A DNA stretch of 64,000 nucleotides. It comes from Cryphonectria parasitica EP155. Its lineage: Eukaryota > Ascomycota > Sordariomycetes > Diaporthales > Cryphonectriaceae. Location of the stretch: NCBI RefSeq assembly GCF_011745365.1, contig NW_024468916.1, positions 1,347,630 through 1,411,629 of the forward strand, read 5' to 3'. Below the pieces are notes generated by a model, which made no database searches, was not told the DNA's origin, and saw only the letters and a list, made by a program, of their open reading frames with translations. Position numbers and translations under genes: made by a program. Position 1 is the first letter of the stretch; every line of letters begins with the position of its first letter. Of this stretch, positions 56,118-64,000 are shown in pieces.

Positions 56118-57341
56118 ACAAGAGGCGGGCAAGATTGCGGCAGCAGGTAGCAGAATCAGGTAGCAAAGGCTAGACTACGGCCTGGTAATTCTCATTTTCC
56201 AGTTTCTTTGCGCGGCGGACGGTGTGTGGTTGGGTACAGGGTTTCGTGGACGTGGGTGTGCAATTCTCAAAATGTTCTGGGTGGCGCAGACTTGGTTGAC
56301 CGAAAGTCCCATCTTCCTGATTCCTGTCTACGAAAACGACTCGGTATATCCCACTGGAGGTCCCTAGGCAGCATTAAATCGTTATTTGGTTTGGTTTTTC
56401 TTCTTTTCATTATTGAGAATGGGTAGGCGCTGTGTGGAGCCTCTATATGTGTATTGCCTGCTCTGCGCCCTTATCCAAGACTCCCACCTTCGAAGTCCAG
56501 CCCCTCCATTAAATTTCACCATAACTCAGCTGTCTTGTTAATCAAATGAACAATCAGTTCAAAAAGATTGGAAATGCAAGTTCATAGTGAGTCACTTCCA
56601 ACTTGGAATTACTTGGGATTGAGTCAAATGTAGGGTACAAAATGTCCTTGATATTGGTCACGCGGTAGGCTGCAAGGCAGATTGGTGAAGTAAATTAGTC
56701 AGGAGGCCAAAAAGGGTTTAGCTTACAGATGTGGGGCCCCCTGCTGACCAGTAGCGGGAACAGGCCAGCCTTCACCAAGGCCACCCCCAAATACCTACCG
56801 CTACCAGGAGCTCGCCTCCTAACCACCTACTTTACCTTTCCAGCAAGAGGTGAGAGAGTGAGGGAAGCTTACCGTTTTACTTCGCTCGCTGCTAATCTCC
56901 ACCTCATCCTTGTGCAATGACTTTTTTGTCATGAGCTGATTCTTTTTTTTCTTAATTCATTCCGGGCGAGTTTCGCATTTTCTTTTTGTTCCTTTCCCGC
57001 TTCCAACAGGCAATTCTTTTGTGCCTGTTGGGGCTCACGGTAACCTTCAACGCCCCAATCGAGAAAAAAATCCAACCGCATCGACCAGCCTTGCGTCCTG
57101 GCCGAATCGAAGCTCGAACATCGCGCGTGACAACTACGCGACACCATTCAAAGCTTTCTATCTACAACGTCAATTCGATTAACGATCGCATAGCCAAGGC
57201 CATCCCCGCGCGAAACGCACTCTCTCGACGCGTTGGGCGCGCGACCACTGCGATCGCGAAGACCACCCCCCGTTCGCTCCGTCGCATACATTCTAGGCCA
57301 CAGCTCTTGACATCCTATCGCGAGCGCGACCATCTTCGACC
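56118..57341. other. Intergenic region between epsin and NUP145
   Basis: About 1.2 kb containing the epsin 3' flank and NUP145 promoter. No gene or repeat of note recognised; a T8 run occurs at about 56943. Confidence 0.6.
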
Positions 57342-60300
57342 ATGTCTTTCGGTGGCTTCGGTGGCTTCGGCCAGCAAAACAACACCTCGAATACAGGCGG
57401 CTTCGGCGGCTTCGGTTCCACCGCAACCAACAACACTACGCCCGGTATGTCCCATCACCCCTCACCCCCGATGTTCTTTTCACACGCCCTCCACTCATCT
57501 CGCTTGCTGCCTCTTGATGTCGTCCACCCTGTTTTTTCTCTGTCTTCTCCCTTGCGCGCTGGGCCTACATCCGCCGGCAACCCCAGCCTTGGCTGACATG
57601 TCGTCCACCAACTACCAGCCTTCGGACAATCTCCCACACCCGCGTTTGGATCGACGAATGCCAATCCTGGAGGTGGCCTTTTTGGTGGCTCTTCAGGCGG
57701 CGGCTTTGGCAACAACACAGGTGGTATGATACATTTTCCTTTGAACAAAGCGAGTGCGATGATTTAATGGGGGACTTGGGCGCGCAGGCTGCCGCGAGAC
57801 AAATGCCTGGGATGCGGCAGCTACACTCCTCCGCACAAGGCCTGCCTTTTGAGTTGATACTGTGCTGCCTGCTTCTTTCAGTCCGAAAAGCCCATCTCTG
57901 TCCTGTCATGTTTATATCACCAACAATTGCCGCGGTCTTGCTGACATTCCTTCTCTCGATCTAGGTGCCTTCGGAGCTACGTCCAACAACGCCTTCGGTG
58001 CCAAGCCAGCTTTCGGCGCGCCCGCTACGACTTCTTCAGGAGGGAATCTTTTTGGCTCTACGACCGCTACGACTGGAGGAGGCGCTTTTGGTACGGGTGG
58101 GTTCGGCACCAACAACACTCCAACACCTGGCTTCGGCGGCACCTCTGGCAACACGATGTTTGGTGCCAACAAGCCCGCGTTCGGGGCCACGAACACTGCG
58201 ACCGCAGGCGCTGGTACTTTGTTCGGAAACAACTCCACTCCCTTTGGAAGCACTGGCTCCGGCTTTGGTTCAACGGCCCCTTCAACTCTCGGCGGCGCTG
58301 TGCCAGACCCTCCCGGAACCGCGGTGGCTCCCTTCCAACCCTACCTCGAGAAGGAGGGAACCAGCAGCGCGCAAAACTCGTTTCAGAACATTCTGTTCCA
58401 AGAGCCGTACAAGAAGTACTCTGTTGAGGAGCTGAGGTTGGTGGATTACGCTCAGGGTCGCCAGTATGGCAACGGTCCAAGCGGTGCTGCTGGCGCGTTT
58501 GGCACCACATCTGGCTTCGGGAATACTGGCTTCGGGAACACAAGTTCGAACACGGGTTTCGGGACCAACAATACGACAGGCGGCCTGTTCGGCAACAGCA
58601 ACAACACGCAACAGACCTCTACAGCCTTCGGCACCACCGGCACCACGAACACCGGCGGTGGCTTTGGTGGTGGGCTGTTTGGGAACCAGAACAAGCCCGC
58701 GACTGGAGGATTGTTCGGCAACACTGCAACCTCGCAGCCGGCCCAGAGTGGTGGTCTTTTTTCCAACAATACAGGAGGGGCTTTTGGCAATACTGCAACT
58801 CCGAATGCATTTGGCAGCACCCCGTCTACGAACACCGGCGGTGGTCTGTTTGGCAATCAGAACCAGAACAAAACCACCGGTACTGGATTCGGAAGCAGCT
58901 TCGGCAACAACACGAGTGGTACATTCGGCAATACTGGCACGAATGCTTTTGGCGCTACCCCCAACAACACGAGTACTGGTGGTGGATTGTTCGGAAATCA
59001 GAATCAGGGCACCAGCACGGGGACTGGTCTCTTTGGTACGGCCCCCACTCAGCAGCAGAACCAGACCGGCGCGTTTCCTTCCACCTTTGGAGGTCAGGCT
59101 CAACAGCAGCAGCAGCCGCAGACAGGCGGCCTGTTCGGTAACCAGCCGAAGCCAGCTGGAAGTCTTTTTGGTGGCAACACCGCCGGGCAATCTACCACTG
59201 GCACCAACAGCCTTTTTGGGCAGAGCAATACTTCTAGCCCATTCGGCCAGGCGAGCAACCAAACACAACAGCAGGGCAATGGCTTGTTCGGTCAGAAGCC
59301 GGCGGCGACTGGTGGAGGTCTCTTCGGAAACACCCAACAGCAGACGGGTCAGGCCGGTGGGGGTCTCTTCGGCGGTCTGGGGACCAATAACCAGGCTCAG
59401 CAGCAGCCGGCCACCAATTCGCTATTTGGCGGCCAGACGCAACAGAAACCTTCCCTCTTTGGCCCGCCTGCCCAGTCGACCGGCACCGGTCTCTTCGGCC
59501 AGCCACAACAACAACAGCAGAGCAACACACTCTTTGGAGGCTCAGCAGCCCAGCAGCCGCAGCAGAACTCGCTCCTTGGTAGTACTCTGTTCAACAACTC
59601 TCAGAATGCGCAGTCCACTCCGCAGTCACTCACTGCCAGCATCAGCGACCTGAATGCCTTCGGAACTCCATCACTTTTTGCTGGTCTGGGAACTGCTGAG
59701 GTGCAGAACCCCGGTCCGCTCGCCACTCCCTTGTCGTCCAAGAACAAGGGTCCCCGCAAGAATGCCATCTTGCCAATGTGGAAGCTCAACCCCGGATCAG
59801 GATCCAAGTTCGTGACTCCAGTGAAGCGAGGCTTTGGCTTCTCGTACAGCACCTACGGCTCTCCGGTTACTCCTTCCAGCACCGGCAGCACTCCTGGCAC
59901 CTTTGGACAGAGCCTACTCGGTACTGGCCAGCTGAATCGGTCTCTCAGCAAGAGCTTTTCCTCCAGCAACCTACGCAGGAGTATCAACGCTGATGACAGC
60001 ATCCTGTCGCCTGGTTCATTCTCTGCCAGCATGGGTCCCCGCTCTTACGGCAGTGGACGCTTGAACAAGCTTACAGTGGACAAGTCTCTGCGGGTTGATC
60101 TATTCTCCCCGATTTCCAAAGAAAAGGCCGCCGAGTCGCCGAACGGCCCACGCAAGCTCCCTAAGCGGGTCAGCTTCGACACCAGCAATGTGGACAACGG
60201 CACCCCCAGCACCATTGGAAGCAACGGGTCGTCTACAGGCTCGACGCCCGACTTGGGCTACATCCGCGCTGCTCCCAATGGTAACACTCCCAATGCAAAC

Positions 60301-63300
60301 GGTACTACTTCCCGAAGCCCGGACGGCCCGCCCGAGATGGAGCAAGTCAGAGGGAATGAGCTTGCTGTTGTTCCTGAGGAGCAGTCGCCGTCTTCCAGCT
60401 CGACTGCTGCCACTGTCGGTGTTCCAGGCAAGGAAGCAGGAAAGTACTGGATGAGCCCCTCGAAGGAGGAACTGCAGAAGATGAACCGCGTGCAGCTCTC
60501 TCAGGTATCGGACTTCACAGTTGGTCGGGACAACGTGGGCCACGTCAAATTCCTGGTTCCTGTCGACCTGACGACCATTGACCTCGATAAAATCGCTGGT
60601 GAGATTGTTGTCCTGGAGACTCGTTCGTGCACGGTGTACCCGGACAATGTCAAGAAGGCAGCTGTGGGCAAGGGTCTGAATGTCCCGTCCGAGATCTCCC
60701 TCTTGTTCTCGTGGCCACGAAACATGGACAAGAGAACAGGTCTTCCCATCAAGAACGGTCGTCATCTTGACAAGCACATCCGCAAGCTGCAGAGCACCAA
60801 CGACACAAACTTTGTCTCGTACGATCCCGAGAACGGCAACTGGACTTTCACTGTTGAGCACTTCACCACCTATGGTCTTGATTATGATGAGGACGATACT
60901 GATGGTGAGACTCTCGGTGACATCACCGTTGATGATATGGCTCTTCCCTCCCCACCCAAGGCTTCCAAGGAGATGGACGACGCCTCTCCTTCCGATGACC
61001 CAGAAGACACTTTCGAGTTCAGGCGTAAGCGTCGCGCCCTACCAGGCGCCTTTGATTACACGGGGGCTGTATCCGAAGACGAAGAGGATCCTGCTGATGT
61101 CCACCAGCAGTCTTTTTTATCTGACCGCTCCGCGGGTTCTGCGTTCCAAGCCCCAGTCCTTGACGAGGATGAGGAGATGAACGCTGAACATGCTCTGCCT
61201 GAGGACCAAGCTGCGAGCGCTTACCTCGGGTATCATCACGCCGCGGAGCCAGAATTCGACTCGCCCTACCATGGTGGATCGATGGCTGAGTACCAAGAGA
61301 CACCTGGCGGGATTATGAGAGCCCGGCTGCAGGCCATCAAGGGAGCGAACACCCCTTTGAAGATCCAGGTTGCCGATGGTGATGACTGGGCCGACATGCT
61401 GCAGAAGACGATCAACCCGCAGAAGCGGGATCGGGCTGCGCTGAAGTCCATCAATGAGGAGGCAACTTACGAGGCCCTCAAGGAGAGCATACGAAAGGAG
61501 GACTCGTCTCCTGCGAAGCCAAAGATCGTGTCGGATGGTCGTGGTTTTGCGACGAGCATTGAGCTCATGAATTCGTTGTTTGAGAAGCCGAAGACTATGG
61601 CTCGGTCTGCTGCGCCAGCCCCAATTCCGACTTCTGGGTTCAAGGTTGGTACTCTACCTGTCTGTTGAATCGCACACGGCAGGGGGATGGGCGAGTGTCG
61701 TGTGTTTTTCATGTCATTGTATTTATACACGTTGCATTTTCTCCAATAAATTGAGCTCGTACTAAGATTCCCTTTTCCTTTTCCTTAGTGGCAGTACAAG
61801 AAGCAAGACAACACGGATCAAGAAGAGATGGACCCTAACGATAAGGCATTCCATGACACATTCCGCCCAAGCTGGGGCCCCGATGGCACCTTAGTCCTCG
61901 CAACAAGCCCCAAGGTGCTATCACGATCATCCAGGCGAGCTTTGGACAAGGATGGCATCATGTCGATGAGCCATCTCAACATCGTCTCCGAGAACCGCGA
62001 TGTCCGATTTGCCAAGTTCGCCAACGAGTCCTCGGCCAAGGCACTTGCCAACCAGATCTCGCTGACCAGCGTCAACGTCGTCAATAATGTGCCAACCGTC
62101 GGGCTGGGATCCGTCCACTCGTTGACGGCATTCTTCCACGGTCAAGACCTGCAGAACCTAGCGAACGCTCACGAGAAGGTAGTCTGGGAACTTGCAAGCA
62201 TCTTATTCGATCAAGTCTTTGATGCACAGGGACGACCGATTGCTGCAGCTTCAGAAATCGGACAGGTCCGCCGACGAAACCTCTCCAAATTCTGGCAGAA
62301 CCTCGTGGAGGAAGCTGCCAACCGCGATGTCGGCATGGCACACACGCCCGAAGACAAGGCGGTCGCGGCGCTGTCGGGCCACCGCATCCCCGACGCTTGC
62401 AAGCACCTTCTTGACGGCAAGAACTTCCGGCTCGCGACACTGGTCTCGCTAATTGGCACCAGCGACCAGTTAATGCAGGATATGCGGGATCAGGTCCGGG
62501 AGTGGCGCGAATCCAACGTGCTCTCCGAGTTCGCGGACCCGCTCCGCGCCATCTACGAGCTTCTGGGTGGTAACGTCTGTGTTGTGGATGGAAAGAAAGG
62601 GGTCATGGAGAACCGGATGGATTCCTTTGTTATCTCTGATAAATTCGGTATGGATTGGAAGCAAGCTTTCGGCCTCCGTCTGTGGTATGCGATCACGACC
62701 AACGACGATGTAGTGGAGGCGATACATGGCTTCGAGGAGGATCTCAAGCAAGACAAGGAGAAGTCGCCCAAGCCGTGGTATGCGGAGCAGGGCATCCAGG
62801 CTTTGTGGGAGGACCCTGAGCTGGAGAAGAGAGAGGACCTGCTGTGGGGACTTTTGAAGCTGTACGCCAGTGAGGAGACCGACCTCGCCGATGTCCTCCG
62901 ACCCGAGAACTCCCAGCTGTCACCCCTGGACTTCCGTCTGTGCTGGCAACTTGGCCAGGCCCTTGTCAACACTGGCAGGGTTGACTTTGGCGGAGACGCC
63001 AACGACAAGGCGGATGCTGCCACCTTGTCTTTTGCCTCGCAGCTCACCAGCGAGGGCAACTGGCTGGAGGCCGTCTTCGTCCTTCTTCACCTGACCAAGT
63101 CAGCCGCTCGCGCCAAGGCCATCCAGGAGCACCTGTCTCGTCACGCGCATTTGATCGGCAGCGAGACGAGCGAGGACTTTGTGACGCTCGCGCAGACCTT
63201 CAAGGTACCGACCACGTGGATCTGGCAGGCCAAGGCGCTCTTCCAGCGCGCAGTCAAGAAGGACCCCAAGTCCGAGGTCATTTACCTCCTCCGCGCAGCA

Positions 63301-63867
63301 TCGTACAGCGAGGCGCACAAGACGTTTGTCAAGCAGGTGGCTCCGCTCGCCATCATCGAGCGCGACTACGAAGGCCTATGGGAGATGCTGGCGCAGTTCT
63401 CGAGCGCGGAGGGCTCGATCGCGGACTGGAACCTGGGCGGCAAGATCTACACGGATTTCTTGACTGTCATGCAGCACGTCCAGCGCGGCCACCTGTCAGA
63501 CGTCCCGCAGGGCGCCGTGAAGAGCCTCATGGCTGGTCTCCCCGCCATGCAGGAGAGTGTGCAAGTCCGGGCAGATGCGGATGTGTACGAGGTTGCGGCT
63601 GTGGCGGATATGGCGAACATCTTGGCCAAGGTCGTGGTAGAGCTTTCAAAGACGAAACAGGTGAGTGTTGATACAGTTGGACTCCGCCTGTGTTTTTATC
63701 ATCTTCTTTTGTTTCTTAAGAAATGGACTTGAGGCTAATGTGTTACGGCTTAGGCCCAATTCTCGAAAGTTCTCGGCCTACCGCTGACGGAGGATGCGTA
63801 CCTCAAGTACTCGAACGAGCTGGCGTTCAAGTATTATCAGGATGTTATGGCTGGGGGTGGGAACTGA
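57342..63867 (+). CDS. NUP145: Nup98-Nup96 nucleoporin precursor
   Basis: Five exons (57342-57444, 57619-57723, 57965-61644, 61789-63660, 63754-63867) encode 1,957 residues. The precursor cleaves itself into an FG-repeat Nup98-like half and a Nup96-like scaffold half of the Y complex. Seen: FG and about a dozen GLFG repeats over the first 550 residues; a GLEBS-like Gle2/Rae1-binding segment KKYSVEELRLVDYAQGRQ (about 215-232) within them; the autoproteolytic domain with KYWMSPSKEELQKM, VGRDNVGHVKFLVPVDLT and LLFSWP; the cleavage tripeptide in VEHFTTYGLDYDEDD, cutting after Phe1036; then an acidic stretch and the Nup96 domain starting near DPNDKAFHDTFRPSWGPDGTL. It ends in LAFKYYQDVMAGGGN, so the gene is complete. 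Exon 2 may use either of two GT donors three nt apart. Confidence 0.96.
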
Positions 63868-64000
63868 GCATCAAGGCAAGAATAGCAGACTGGCATGGGT
63901 GGGACGGGGGGAGAACATGATCAAGGCCACACATCTGAGCATGTGAGAGGCTGGGCGATATCTCAAACGAACCTCCCCCCTTTCATGAGAGGAGCATTGT

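Overview
The window is a stretch of a filamentous ascomycete chromosome (Pezizomycotina, most likely Sordariomycetes). The evidence is a eukaryotic gene set split by short introns (mostly 50-130 nt) with GTRNGT donors, CTAAC/CTGAC branch sites and YAG acceptors, a Pth11-like rhodopsin-domain membrane protein, a Nup98-Nup96 precursor gene, an AcuK-type Zn2Cys6 regulator, and many intergenic microsatellites and homopolymers. I see no bacterial, plasmid or CRISPR features, no intact transposon and no convincing tRNA or rRNA gene. Exon coordinates were worked out by hand from splice signals, reading phase and family conservation.

Layout: COQ3 (ubiquinone O-methyltransferase) at the left edge; a six-exon Pth11-like membrane protein; a gene-poor AT-richer block (4.6-8.9 kb) with possible gene relics; a solitary class I sesquiterpene synthase (8.9-10.3 kb) followed by another gene-poor block with an 80-bp GA microsatellite; a housekeeping cluster of a small mitochondrial-type protein, a RING E3, FMP52, thymidylate synthase, riboflavin kinase and an SDR (12.9-21.5 kb); the AcuK/ERT1-type gluconeogenesis regulator (22.1-24.5 kb) with about 4 kb of gene-free upstream DNA; a DHA1 drug/polyamine MFS transporter with unusually long introns (28.5-31.7 kb); an F-box-like protein and a hypothetical ORF (33.6-37.3 kb); a SET-domain protein, an ornithine cyclodeaminase/mu-crystallin family protein and a beta-carbonic anhydrase (38.1-42.7 kb); ribosomal protein eL8, tRNA thiolase NCS6, complex I subunit NDUFA1 and a PHD-MYST acetyltransferase (44.7-52.7 kb); epsin (54.2-56.1 kb); and the NUP145 (Nup98-Nup96) gene (57.3-63.9 kb).

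There is no operon logic. Genes are individually promoted, with convergent pairs (small mitochondrial/RING, FMN1/SDR, NCS6/NDUFA1) and divergent pairs (RING/FMP52, eL8/NCS6, NDUFA1/MYST). Functional themes are mitochondrial metabolism (COQ3, FMP52, NDUFA1), one-carbon/nucleotide and flavin supply (thymidylate synthase, FMN1), chromatin (SET, MYST) and trafficking (epsin, NUP145).

The points most worth checking are a predicted 4-nt microexon in NDUFA1; a thymidylate synthase promoter with two ACGCGT cell-cycle boxes, a 20-bp perfect palindrome and a telomere-like element; a lone terpene synthase resembling the trans-humulyl-cation (protoilludene-type) clade; and poly-C runs of 11-16 nt that all lie on the sense strand in five different introns. 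I found no obviously new multi-gene system.
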